DNA of 27,576 nt from an uncultured Clostridia bacterium (lineage in GTDB: Bacteria > Bacillota > Clostridia > TANB77 > CAG-508): the NCBI GenBank assembly GCA_934169725.1, contig CAKPOF010000010.1:1-27576 (forward strand). Reading direction: 5' to 3'. Below the pieces are notes generated by a model that did no database searches, had not been told where the DNA came from, and saw only the letters and a program-made list of their open reading frames with translations. Made by a program: the position numbers and the translations under genes. Positions 14,305 to 24,353 of this stretch are shown piece after piece; positions within the stretch are counted from its first letter, which is position 1, and the number at the start of each line of letters is the position of its first letter.

Positions 14305-17300
14305 CTATCCAAATAAACTTAATTGATTACTTTGACTCATACCTTCTAAGCATCCTAATTTTTTTAACAATTCTGCTACTGAGTCTCCAACTTTTGAACG
14401 TATTTTCATATCATCTATAGACATAAATTTTCCGTCTTTTCTTGCCTTTTCAATTCCGAGTGCTGCAACTGTTCCTAAACCTGCAATGCTATTTAATGGT
14501 GGTCGTATCCCATCCTCTTCTACTATGAATTTTGTACTACTAGATTTATACAAATCAATTGGCAAAAATTTTATTCCTCTTTCATACATTTCAAGTACAA
14601 GTTCTAAAACAGGATACATTGCTTTATCTTTTGGTGTTGCATTATTTCCCAATAAGTCTATTTCTTTCATTTTGTTTTTTACTTTTTCTTTTCCAAAAGC
14701 CATAATCTCACTGTCAAATTCATCAGCAGCTCTAATTGAGAAAAATGCTGCATAATATGCCTTTGGTTCATGTACTTTAAACCATGCTATTCTAAATGCA
14801 TTTGTAACATATGCTGCTGCATGCGCTTTTGGGAACATGTATTTTATTTTCTCACATGATTTTATATACCATTCTGGTACATCATGTTCTTTCATTAAAT
14901 CAACATATTCTTTCCATTTTTCTGGATCTTTTAATGCTTTTCCTTTACGAACTGTTTCCATTATTTTAAATGCTGGATTTGGTGGTAACCCTTGTTTTAT
15001 TAAATAAATCATAATATCATCACGACAACATATTGCCTCTGTTAAAGTTACTGTTCCATCATCTATTAAACTTTGTGCATTTCCTAGCCACACATCCGTA
15101 CCATGTGATAACCCTGAAATACGAATTAATTCATCAAATGTTGTTGGTCTTGTATCTACTAACATTCCGCCTTACAAATTTTGTTCCAAATTCTGGTATT
15201 CCATAGCTTCCCACTTCTGACCCTATTTGTTTAGGTGTTACTCCTAAAGCATCAGTAGAACTAAAAATCGACATTGTTTCTTTATCATCAAGTGGTACTT
15301 TAGTTGGGTCAATCCCTGTAATATCTTGTAACATTCTAATAACTGTCGGATCGTCGTGGCCAAGTATATCAAGTTTTAACAAGTTTTGATCAATTGAGTG
15401 ATAATCAAAATGTGTTGTTATTATATCTGAATTTGGATCATCTGCAGGATGTTGTACTGGACAAAATTCATATATTTCTCTTCCCTTTGGAACAACTATG
15501 ATTCCTCCTGGATGTTGTCCGGTTGTTCTTTTTATTCCTGTACATCCATGTGATATTCTTTTTATTTCTGCTTGATTTACTGGTATATGTCTTTCTTCAT
15601 AATAATTTCTTACATAACCATATGCTGTTTTATCCGCTACAGTACCTATTGTTCCAGCTTTAAATGTTGTTCCTTTTCCAAAAATAACCTCTGTATATTT
15701 ATGAGCTTTTGCTTGGTATTCACCTGAGAAATTCAAATCAATATCTGGTTCTTTATCACCATTAAAACCTAAAAATGTTTCAAATGGTATATCCATCCCA
15801 TCTTTATCTAATTTATGTCCACATTTTGGACAATCTTTGTCTGGTAAATCAAATCCATTTTTTACTCCATAGTCTGAAAAATCGGAATATTTGCAATTTG
15901 GGCATCTGTAATGTGCTGGTAATGAATTTACCTCTGTAATACCTGTCATATTAGCTACAAATGATGAACCAACTGATCCTCTTGAACCTACTATATATCC
16001 ATCATCATTTGATTTCCATACTAATTTTTGTGCAATAATATACATAACTGAGAATCCATTTTTTATAATTGAATCTAGTTCTTTATCCAATCTTGTTTGT
16101 ACTATTTCTGGCAATGGATCTCCATAAAGTTCATGTGCTTTATTATATGCTATATCTTTTATTGTTTGTTCACATCCAGGTATATGTGGTGGACATTTTT
16201 CTGGTGATATAGGGCTTATTTGATCACACATATCAGATATTTTATTGGTATTTGTTACAACAACTTCATACGCTTTTTCTTTTCCTAAATAGTTAAATTC
16301 CTCTAACATTTCTTCTGTTGTTCTTAGATACAATGGTGCTTGATTATCTGCATCATCATATTTTTGCCCTGCTTCTAATATACGTCTATATATTTCATCT
16401 TGAGGATCCATAAAATGAACATCACATGTTGCAACTACCGGTTTATTTAATTTTTCACCTATTTCTACAATTTTTCTATTAATGTCTCTTAAAGCTTCTT
16501 CATCTGCTACAGTTCCATTTCTTATTAAAAATTGATTATTTCCTATTGGTTGAATTTCTAAATAGTCATAATCACTAGCAATAGCTTCTATTTCTTCATC
16601 TGTTTTTCCGTAATTCTATTGCTTGATATAATTCTCCTGCTTCACAGGCACTTCCGTAAAATTAATCCTTCTGAATATTTTTTATATAAACTTTTTAAGA
16701 TTCTCGGTTTTCTATAAAAATAATGCAAATGTGACAATGATACTAATTTATATAAGTTTTTTAATCCTACATAATTTTTAGCTAAAATTATAGCATGATA
16801 TGTTTTTAATTTTTTATATTCTTCTTTTTTTGATTCTTTACTTGCTGCTACTCTATCAATATCTTCAACAATAGTTGCACCTTTTTCTTTTAACATATCA
16901 ATCATAACATTAAATACTTTAACAGTAGTATCCACATCATCTAACGCTCTATGTGCTACTTCTACCTTTATTCCTAAATTTTCAGCAATTTTACCTAACT
17001 TATATTTTTTATAATTTGGAAATAAATCTTTAGCTAAACTTAATGTATCTAAATATGTATAATCAAATTCATATCCTAAATTTTTTGCATTTTGCTTTAA
17101 AAATCCAACATCAAAATTAGCATTATGTGCTACTACAACTGTTTCTTTGTCATCTCCCAAAAATTCTAATATTTTTGGAAATACTTTATCAATTGTTTCT
17201 GCATTTTTTACCATCTCATCAGTTATATTGGTAACTTCTGTAACTCTCTCTGGTATGTGTTTTTCTGGATTTACAAAACAACTAAATTCATCTAAAACTT

Positions 17301-19119
17301 CTCCATTTTTTACCTTCATTATTCCAACTTCTGTTATTTTTTCTGTTGTAGCTGAAAATCCTGTTGTTTCTAAATCTAAAACACAATAAGTAGTATCTAT
17401 ACTTTGTTTTTTTCCATTGTATACAGATTTTGTGTTATCTGGTGCTAAATATGCTTCTACTCCATATATTATTTTCATATCAGGATTATCATATCCTAAC
17501 ATTTTATGTGCCTCTGGAAATGCTTGTACAACACCATGGTCTGTAATTGCAATTGATTTCATTCCCCATTTCATAGCTCTTTTTATTAAATCTTTAGCTG
17601 ATGTCATTGCATCCATTTGACTCATTTTAGTATGCATATGTAGTTCTACTCTTTTTACTTCAGATTTATCTTCTCTTACTTCTTTTTTTATTCCTTCTCC
17701 TTCAATTATAGTGTTTGCCATAATAGTTAATTCATTAGAAAATGAATCCATTTGTGCATTACCAGCTATTTTTAATCCCTTAGAATTTTTTATTCTCTTT
17801 ATGATTTTTTTACTATTATTTTTATTTAGAAAAGCTTTACATGTCATACTACTTGTTCCATCATAGATATCAAAACTAAGCAATGTTTTACCTGATTTCA
17901 ATTCTCGGTCTTCCATATCTATTACTTCACCTTCAATTGACACTTTTCCATCATCAACATTTAAATCTGCAATTTTTACTAATGGATCCACAATATTTGG
18001 ATTTGTTCCTAAAATAACAGGTGTACTATCATCCTCTTCTGGTAGTTCTGGAACATCTATATTACTTGCAATAATTGTATTAGCAATAATTGTAACATCT
18101 CCAGCATATGTATCTAATCCAGCCTTTCCTACAGCTTTTATTGCTTTTACAGATTGTATTTTATCAATTATTTCTTTTCCTTCTTTAGCATCTTTAGCAA
18201 AAGATTTACATGTAATTGTCCCTGTTCCATCATACACATCAAATATTAACATTCCTTTTCCTGTCCTTGTTTCTTTACATTCACTTGTTAATATCCTTCC
18301 CTCTATTGTTATTCTAGAATTACTTGCTGTAATGTCTTTGATAGCAACCTTATTTTCTTTGGCTTTAGATGGTTTTCCCATTATATATTTTTGTTCTTCT
18401 TCATATCCATCATTATTAATTGGTGGAGTTTCACCTGATATTGCCTCTTCTGGAATATATCCTTCCATATCCATTGGTGGAACATAATCTGGATCATTAT
18501 ATTCTGGTACATTTACTTCTTCTCGATTTTCATTTTCCTTTTGTTGTTGTAAATTAGTTTCTTCTATTTTTGCTATAGCATTTTCCTCAACTTGTTTTAT
18601 TTCTTTTCTTATTTCTTGCATTTCTTGTTTTGATAATTGTTCTATAATGTTAACTTTATAATCTTTACCAAATAAATTTTTTAAAACTCTTTCTAGTTCT
18701 TTATCTGTCTTTTTTGCTTTTAAAAAATCTGCTCCTTTTATATGCATTTGTATATTTACTTCATTATCTACTACTTCAACATCACTTTTTAGTAAAAGCA
18801 TTGGTTTCATTAAAGGATATTTATGTGCCATATATGCAATAATATTTTTCCATTCTGTTTTTATGTCTTTTAATTCTACCCCTTCATGATATTTTATTTT
18901 TACATCAATATGACTAAAATGAAATCTTTCTATTAAAAATTTTTCAAAAAACCATAATTCTTTTATTTCTATATATTCATCAAAATATATTAAAACTTGT
19001 AATGTATTAGTTTTTTTCACTATATTTAGTCCTTCAATATTTGCATATTTAATATTTGAATTAGTTTTGTAATCACTAAATATATCAGCAACTTTTTTTG
19101 TTTTTACATTCTCAGACAT
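14305..19119 (-). CDS. polC: DNA polymerase III PolC, with three +1 frameshifts and duplicated OB domains
   Basis: The replicative polymerase of low-GC Gram-positives. Reassembled length is 1603 residues; the Bacillus enzyme is about 1437. Domains: N-terminal domain 1-170; acidic linker; two similar OB-fold domains at about 258-352 and 381-474 (each ending TI.ANTII), where one is usual; PHP domain from about 490 (ELHMHTKMSQMDAM) interrupted by the DEDDh exonuclease (VLDLETTG, AHNANFDVGFL, AHRALDD); then the polymerase with zinc Cys pairs (CPNCKYS..CPKCGHK), PDIDLNFSGEYQ in the palm, and GTKFVRGMLVDTRPTTFDEL. Breaks occur after residues 821, 836 and 1316. In each, skipping the C of an in-frame CGG gives GGA and restores LILGSACEAGE, ELGKTDEE and FVRGMLVD. 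GGGAG precedes the start. The gene is presumably essential and otherwise uninterrupted, which argues for recoding or a systematic read error rather than decay. Confidence 0.95.
15167..15169 (-). other. +1 frameshift site 3 in polC (AGG CGG AAT)
   Basis: Skipping C and reading GGA ATG TTA GTA GAT restores RGMLVD, a strongly conserved polymerase segment. Confidence 0.9.
16608..16610 (-). other. +1 frameshift site 2 in polC (TTA CGG AAA)
   Basis: Skipping C and reading GGA AAA ACA GAT GAA GAA gives GKTDEE, matching GKSDEE of Bacillus PolC. It lies 46 bases after site 1. Confidence 0.87.
16654..16656 (-). other. +1 frameshift site 1 in polC (TTA CGG AAG)
   Basis: Skipping C and reading GGA AGT GCC TGT GAA GCA gives LGSACEAGE, a conserved PolC motif. 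Without the shift the frame stops at 16642. Confidence 0.9.
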
Positions 19120-19157
19120 TTTTTGCTCCCTTAAATTTATCTATAATATCATTACAT

Positions 19158-19185
19158 ATTATATATTATTTTTTTTAGAATTCAA
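19158..19185 (-). promoter_or_regulatory. Probable polC promoter
   Basis: Minus strand TTGAAT, 16-base spacer, TATAAT, about 40 bases before the polC start. Confidence 0.55.
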
Positions 19186-19275
19186 GCGAACAAAATAAAA
19201 TTTTGTAGTATTTTGGATAATTTTATGATATACTATTTTAAAATTATTATATTGACTTTAAGGTGGTGTTATTTA

Positions 19276-21708
19276 ATGATAGAACTTCTTTCACCTGTTG
19301 GTGATTTTGAATGTCTAAAAGCTGCTGTTCAAAATGGTGCTGATAGTGTATATTTTGGTGCTGATACATTCAGTGCTCGTGCTTTTGCATCCAATTTTTC
19401 TATTAAGGAATTAGAACGAGCTATTCAATATGCTAAAGTTAGAGGTGTTAAAACTCATTTAACTTTAAACACACTTGTTACTGATGATGAATTTAATCAA
19501 GCTATAGATATTGCTACAAAAGCTTATGAATTTGGTATAGATGCTATTATTGTTCAAGATTTAGGTCTAGCTACTAAATTAATAAAAATTTTTCCACAAT
19601 TACCCATACATGCTAGTACTCAAATGACTGTACATAATTTAAATGGTGCATTAGAATTACAAAAATTAGGTTTCAAAAGAATTGTTCTTTCAAGAGAACT
19701 TTCTGTTAATGAAATTTCATATATTTGTAAAAACACTGATATTGAAATCGAGACATTTATACATGGTGCTCTTTGTATTTCATATTCTGGTCAGTGTTTA
19801 TTTTCAAGTATGATTGGTGGACGTTCTGGCAACAGAGGTAAATGTGCAGGTCCTTGCAGATTACCTTTTGAACTTTTAGAAAACAACAAATCTATTGACT
19901 CTGGATACCTGCTAAGTACAAGAGATTTATGTGGTTTAGAATTCATTCCTAAACTAATATCAGCTGGTGTTTCATGTCTTAAAATTGAAGGACGAATGAA
20001 ATCTCCAGAATATGTTGCAATTGTCACTAATATTTACAGAAAATATATCGATTTAGCTTTATCTGGAAACGAATATACAATAGATGCCAATGATAAAAAA
20101 CAATTATTACAAGTTTTTAATAGAGGTATGTCCTCATCTGGACATTTAGATAATGATGGAAATAAAAATCTTATTTTCAAGGAAAAACCAAATAATATGG
20201 GATTATTTCTTGGAAAAGTACAAAAGTATAATAATAAAAGAGGTTATATAACAGTAAAAATAAATGAACCTCTATCTATTGGTGATACTATCTCTCTTGA
20301 AAAAGAACAAGGTGTATATACAATTTCAGAATTAATGAATACTAATATGCAAAATATAAAAACTACAGAAATTGGTCAAACTGTTATAATTGGTAGGATG
20401 AAAGGTAATATAAAATTAGGTAATAATATATTTAAAATGAGTTCTAAAACTTTGAACTCTCTAGCGCGTTTAAGTTATTCTAAAGAAAACAAAAAAATTG
20501 ATCTTAATTGTAAAATTAGTATAAAAAAAGATCAACCAATTAATATAAAAATATCTTCTGCCAATACTTTAGACTTATATAAAAATTTAAAAATAAATTA
20601 TACAAGTGATATTATACCTTTACCTGCAAAAAACAAGCCACTTACTAAGGATTTAATAACTTCTCAGTTTTCTAAAACAGCTTCAACTCCATATATTTTA
20701 AAAAATATAAATATTGATTTAGATGATGGATTATTTATTCCTAAACTGAGTATATTGAATGACTTGAGGAGAACAGTTTTATCAATGACTCAAAATTACA
20801 TTGTAAATTCAATAAAAAGACCTATTCCGTCATATTTCAATATTGAGAAATATGATAAACAATTAAATATGCCCCATAATAATATAAAATCAACTAAAAT
20901 ATCTTTACTTTTGAATAAATTAAATTTAGATTTTGACTATTCAAAAATTCAAGGTGTTAATGCTCTTTATATACCATTTAAATATTTTTACAAAAAAGAA
21001 TTTGCCAATGTATTAAAATTGTTAAATTCTAAATTTGATATATATATGTATATGCCAACAATTATAAAATCTAATTATTGTAATTTATTTTATAATACTC
21101 TTGAAGATACAATTTCTAAATATGACATAAAAGGCTTTGTTATATCTAATATTTGCAATATTAAAATTCTAAATGATTTATTTACCAATACAGAAAAAAA
21201 ATTACCTATAATTGCAAATTATACTTTTAATATATATAATACTCATACAATAAAAGAGCTTAAAGAACTTGGAATTTCACGTTATACAATATCACCTGAA
21301 CTTAACAGAACTATAATAAATAATTTATGCAATTTTCATGAAGTACCAAATGAATTAATAGTTTATGGTAATATACCGTTAGTAACAATGAACTATTGTC
21401 TTTTAGGTGAAACCGATAAATGTTACCCTACATGTTCTCAAAAATGTACTTACCAAAAATCATATTATTTAAAAGATCGTTTAAATATGAAATTCAAGGT
21501 TATTCCTAATAATATACAAACAATTACAACTATATATAACAGTAAAACTACATCAATTTATCCTAAAGAGTTTAATATTGATTATGCAAGAATTGATGTT
21601 ATAGATGAAAATATTGATGAAATAAATGAAATAATTAATAGAGTTAATAATAATCAAAGATTTGAAGGTACTAATTATACAAATGGAAATTTAAATAGAG
21701 ACATTTAA
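19276..21708 (+). CDS. Peptidase U32 family protein, long form (probable RNA hydroxylation factor)
   Basis: An 810-residue protein. Residues 1-280 are the U32 module: MIELLSPVGDFECLKAAVQNGADSVYFG at the start, IVQDLG and HASTQMTVHN, SRELS, HGALCISYSGQC, and GNRGKCAGPCRLPFEL with the conserved Cys set. Several U32 proteins act in prephenate-dependent hydroxylation of tRNA uridine or of 23S rRNA (TrhP, RlhA) rather than as proteases; the Cys cluster is thought to bind a metal centre. The rest is a long C-terminal region with a beta-barrel-like part and a second Cys group (CLLGETDKCYPTCSQKC) near residue 725. The start at 19276 follows AAGGTGGTG; the longer ORF from 19213 lacks a ribosome site. 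I cannot tell a tRNA from an rRNA target. Confidence 0.85.
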   Translation: MIELLSPVGDFECLKAAVQNGADSVYFGADTFSARAFASNFSIKELERAIQYAKVRGVKTHLTLNTLVTDDEFNQAIDIATKAYEFGIDAIIVQDLGLATKLIKIFPQLPIHASTQMTVHNLNGALELQKLGFKRIVLSRELSVNEISYICKNTDIEIETFIHGALCISYSGQCLFSSMIGGRSGNRGKCAGPCRLPFELLENNKSIDSGYLLSTRDLCGLEFIPKLISAGVSCLKIEGRMKSPEYVAIVTNIYRKYIDLALSGNEYTIDANDKKQLLQVFNRGMSSSGHLDNDGNKNLIFKEKPNNMGLFLGKVQKYNNKRGYITVKINEPLSIGDTISLEKEQGVYTISELMNTNMQNIKTTEIGQTVIIGRMKGNIKLGNNIFKMSSKTLNSLARLSYSKENKKIDLNCKISIKKDQPINIKISSANTLDLYKNLKINYTSDIIPLPAKNKPLTKDLITSQFSKTASTPYILKNINIDLDDGLFIPKLSILNDLRRTVLSMTQNYIVNSIKRPIPSYFNIEKYDKQLNMPHNNIKSTKISLLLNKLNLDFDYSKIQGVNALYIPFKYFYKKEFANVLKLLNSKFDIYMYMPTIIKSNYCNLFYNTLEDTISKYDIKGFVISNICNIKILNDLFTNTEKKLPIIANYTFNIYNTHTIKELKELGISRYTISPELNRTIINNLCNFHEVPNELIVYGNIPLVTMNYCLLGETDKCYPTCSQKCTYQKSYYLKDRLNMKFKVIPNNIQTITTIYNSKTTSIYPKEFNIDYARIDVIDENIDEINEIINRVNNNQRFEGTNYTNGNLNRDI

Positions 21709-21720
21709 ATTTTATCAACT

Positions 21721-21849
21721 AACAAAGCGACTTTAGGTCGCCCTTTGTTCTCGCCGATTTGAGTTTTCGACTAAAAGGAGAAAATCTCAAAGGCAATAGC
21801 GATTATAGCATTTTTATATACTAGGAAATGAGAAATTTCCTAGTATATA
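21721..21849 (+). repeat. Triple-hairpin module, copy A
   Basis: Three inverted repeats in a row: AACAAAGCG..CGCCCTTTGTT; TCGCCGATTTGAG..CTCAAAGGC..GCGA; and a 15-base-pair stem TATATACTAGGAAAT / ATTTCCTAGTATATA at 21815-21849. The same order of hairpins with related sequence follows sspH at about 24179-24321. Confidence 0.6.
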
Positions 21850-21880
21850 AAAAAGATTCCTATGAAAGGAATCTTTTTTT
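21850..21880. terminator. Bidirectional terminator between U32 and RNHCP genes
   Basis: AAAAAGATTCCT / AGGAATCTTTTT with a short loop, A run on one side and T run on the other. It overlaps the RNHCP stop codon. Confidence 0.9.
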
Positions 21881-22196
21881 AATTGATTTGTTTACTACTT
21901 AATTCTATTATTAAATCCATATTATCATCTTTAGCATATTTATTCTTTTTAATCATACCACATTTTTTACATTTATATATAATAACATACCCTTTTTTAG
22001 AATCAATTTCTAAACTAACTGGTTCTAAATCCCCCTGACAATTTTCAGCTCTATCTCCAGGATTAATATCTACATGTTTTGAATGTAAACAATATGGACA
22101 ATGGTCTCTGCATGAATATCCTAATTTTAAAACTTTCTTGCCACAATTTTCACATATAAATTCTTCATCTATTTCAGTGAATTTTCTATTTTCCAT
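21879..22196 (-). CDS. RNHCP domain protein
   Basis: A 105-residue protein with an N-terminal Cys pair (FICENCGKKV), then the RNHCP-family motif in the form YSCRDHCPYCLHSKHVD, the DINPGDRAENCQGDLEP segment, and a second Cys pair (IYKCKKCGMIKKN). Together these form zinc-ribbon-like sites. The family is common in Firmicutes but I know of no established function. The gene lies 36 bases after the nucleoside-kinase gene and is probably cotranscribed with it; its ribosome site is weak. Confidence 0.85.
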   Translation of the reverse strand: MENRKFTEIDEEFICENCGKKVLKLGYSCRDHCPYCLHSKHVDINPGDRAENCQGDLEPVSLEIDSKKGYVIIYKCKKCGMIKKNKYAKDDNMDLIIELSSKQIN

Positions 22197-22232
22197 TATT
22201 CTTTATGTGATAATTCACATATCCTCTCTTTC

Positions 22233-23873
22233 TTAATATTTAAAATCTCCTCCTCCTAAAAATTCTTTTAATAAAGAATTTCCAGGTACAAGTTTTTTAG
22301 GAATCTCTTCAAAATATCTTAATGCATTTAATAATCTTCGTGCTTCTGCATATTCTGATTCTTTATTTGTTATTTGCTCTAACAATGGAACAACAATTGG
22401 TTTTAATGCCCCTATTTCATATACTAATGATGTATTAAATATAAAGTTTGCCTCTTCTTGGAATGGGAATATATTTTTCTTCTCTCCAGTATTTACCTTG
22501 TTCCATGTTTTTATTGTTTGTTTAGCTGAATATCCTCTAAATTGATTGTCTCTAACTATTCTTCTAATTAATCTTGTATCTGTAGTAGATACTCTATTAA
22601 ATCTATCTAAATTCAATACTGTTAATGCACTTATATATATTTTATATTTTTGCTCTGCTGGTATTTGTTCAGTCAATTTATCATTTAAGCAGTGAATTCC
22701 CTCTATTACTAATACCTCATCTTCATGCAATTTTAATTTTTTACCTTTATATTTTTTTGTTCCCTCATGAAAATCAAATTCTGGCATTTCAACTTCTTCT
22801 CCATTTAATAATCTTCTTAAATGATTATTAAACAATTTTAAATCTATCGCCTCTAAACACTCAAAATCATATTCCCCATTTTCATCTCTTGGTGTATTTT
22901 CTCTTTCAACAAAATAATTATCTACTGAAATTGTGACTGGTTTTATTCTGTTTAATTTTAATTGTATTCCTAATCTTTGTGCAAATGTTGTTTTTCCTGA
23001 AGATGATGGACCTGCTATTAATATCATCTTTACTTTTTTATTTTTACTTACATTATCTGCAATTTTAGCTATTTTTTTCTCATGTAAAGCTTCTGCTAAT
23101 AATATAATATCTTTTACACTTCTATTTTCTATTGCTTCATTTATTTTATATACTCTTTGAATATTTAATATTTTATGTATATCATCATATTCATCCATAG
23201 CCCATGCTAGCTTTTTATTTTTTACAAATTTAGGCATCTTTTCAGGTTCATTCATACTTGGATATCTTACTAAAAATCCATCATTATATTTGGCAATCTC
23301 AAATATTTTGGTTACTCCTGTTCTACTAGCCAATGTACCATAACAATAATTATAATAATCTTCACAATAATACATAAATATTTTATTATTATTTTCTAAA
23401 TCTAATTGTAATCTTCCTTTAGAAGTTTTATTTTCTTCAAAAAATTTAATAGCCTCTTCTCTATTCATTATTACTTGCTTTATTGGTATATTTTCCTTTA
23501 CAATCTTTCGTACTTCTTGTTCCAATTTTTCTATAAATTCATCAGTTACTTCACCATCTATAACATCACAAAACATTGAATTTGATAATTGATAATTAAC
23601 TTCCATTTTTTTATTAGGACATATATTTTCAAAAGCTTTTCCAACAATATATAATAATGTTCTTCTATATACTTTTGTTCCTTCAATAGAAGTTGTATCA
23701 ATTAATTCTATTTTTCCATCTTTTTTTATAACATAGTTTAAATTCTCATATTCATTATTAAATTTTGCAGCAACCACTGTATGTTTACTATTTTTTATCT
23801 CTTCTTTTAACAATTTATTAATTGTTATTGGTTTATCTATTTCTATAACTTTATCTTCATATTGTATTTTCAT
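22233..23873 (-). CDS. TGS domain plus uridine-kinase-like nucleoside kinase
   Basis: A 546-residue protein. Residues 1-60 are a TGS domain (VIEIDKPITINKLLKEE). About 65-220 resemble the second additional domain of threonyl-tRNA synthetase (RRTLLYIVGKAFENI, FMYYCEDYYNYCYGTLASRTG). From about 285 there is a P-loop kinase: LIAGPSSSGKTTFAQRL, SVDNYFVERENTPRDENGEYDFECLEAID, VLVIEGIHCLN, and RRIVRDNQFRG. Proteins with this layout are annotated as nucleoside or uridine kinases; the true substrate is uncertain. AGGAGG lies eight bases before the start and a good promoter lies upstream. Confidence 0.9.
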   Translation of the reverse strand: MKIQYEDKVIEIDKPITINKLLKEEIKNSKHTVVAAKFNNEYENLNYVIKKDGKIELIDTTSIEGTKVYRRTLLYIVGKAFENICPNKKMEVNYQLSNSMFCDVIDGEVTDEFIEKLEQEVRKIVKENIPIKQVIMNREEAIKFFEENKTSKGRLQLDLENNNKIFMYYCEDYYNYCYGTLASRTGVTKIFEIAKYNDGFLVRYPSMNEPEKMPKFVKNKKLAWAMDEYDDIHKILNIQRVYKINEAIENRSVKDIILLAEALHEKKIAKIADNVSKNKKVKMILIAGPSSSGKTTFAQRLGIQLKLNRIKPVTISVDNYFVERENTPRDENGEYDFECLEAIDLKLFNNHLRRLLNGEEVEMPEFDFHEGTKKYKGKKLKLHEDEVLVIEGIHCLNDKLTEQIPAEQKYKIYISALTVLNLDRFNRVSTTDTRLIRRIVRDNQFRGYSAKQTIKTWNKVNTGEKKNIFPFQEEANFIFNTSLVYEIGALKPIVVPLLEQITNKESEYAEARRLLNALRYFEEIPKKLVPGNSLLKEFLGGGDFKY

Positions 23874-23904
23874 ATGCTTTTCCTCCTTTTTAACTTCGCA
23901 AAAT

Positions 23905-23933
23905 ATTTTATATTAAATTATTCGATAAGTCAA
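23905..23933 (-). promoter_or_regulatory. Promoter of the TGS/nucleoside kinase gene
   Basis: Minus strand TTGACT, 17-base spacer, TAAAAT, with the start codon about 30 bases further on. Confidence 0.75.
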
Positions 23934-23998
23934 GATTATGAATATTTTTATGTTTTTTAGGATATATTTTTATAAATGATATTTGGAGGTGTATTATT

Positions 23999-24178
23999 AT
24001 GAATATTTCTAGAATAAATTCTATTCTCAACAATAAAGAAAAATGCGATATTTTTTATGAAAACAGACCTGTATGGATTCAAGGAATTAATAATGATGTC
24101 GCAAAAGTTGGTTTTATTGATAATTTTGAAGAAAAAGATGTTTTTATTAATGACCTATATGAAAGACACTTGGACTAA
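23999..24178 (+). CDS. sspH: Small acid-soluble spore protein, H type
   Basis: A 59-residue protein, MNISRINSILNNKEK.., with the central FYENRPVWIQGINND that matches the Y.G.PVWIE..NE core of SspH-family minor spore proteins, and a C-terminal half ending FINDLYERHLD. It should be packed in the spore core. GGAGGT lies eight bases before the ATG. Together with gpr it shows a sporulating host. Expression in the forespore is expected from the family; I see no convincing sigma-G promoter. Confidence 0.85.
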   Translation: MNISRINSILNNKEKCDIFYENRPVWIQGINNDVAKVGFIDNFEEKDVFINDLYERHLD

Positions 24179-24321
24179 AGAACAAAAGCGGACATTAATA
24201 ACTTTTGTACTTATTAATACATTTTAAAGTTCGCATCTTTGTTCGTGCGCGAAATTTGCAAAGCAAATTTCTGTGCAATATATTTCTATTATAGGAAGTT
24301 CGGAAATCTTCCCTATTATTT
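24179..24321 (+). repeat. Triple-hairpin module, copy B
   Basis: GAACAAAAGCGGAC..GTTCGCATCTTTGTTC with an internal ATTAATAA/TTATTAAT stem, then GAAATTTGC-AAA-GCAAATTTC flanked by GTGC/GTGC, then ATAGGAAG..CTTCCCTAT. Order and spacing resemble copy A downstream of the U32 gene, but the stems differ in sequence. Confidence 0.5.
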
Positions 24322-24353
24322 GAAAAGAATAGCCCTAAAAAGCTATTCTTTCT
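24322..24353. terminator. Terminator of glyS (overlaps its stop codon)
   Basis: AAAGAATAGC / GCTATTCTTT stem followed by T's on the minus strand; may also serve sspH on the plus strand. Confidence 0.8.
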
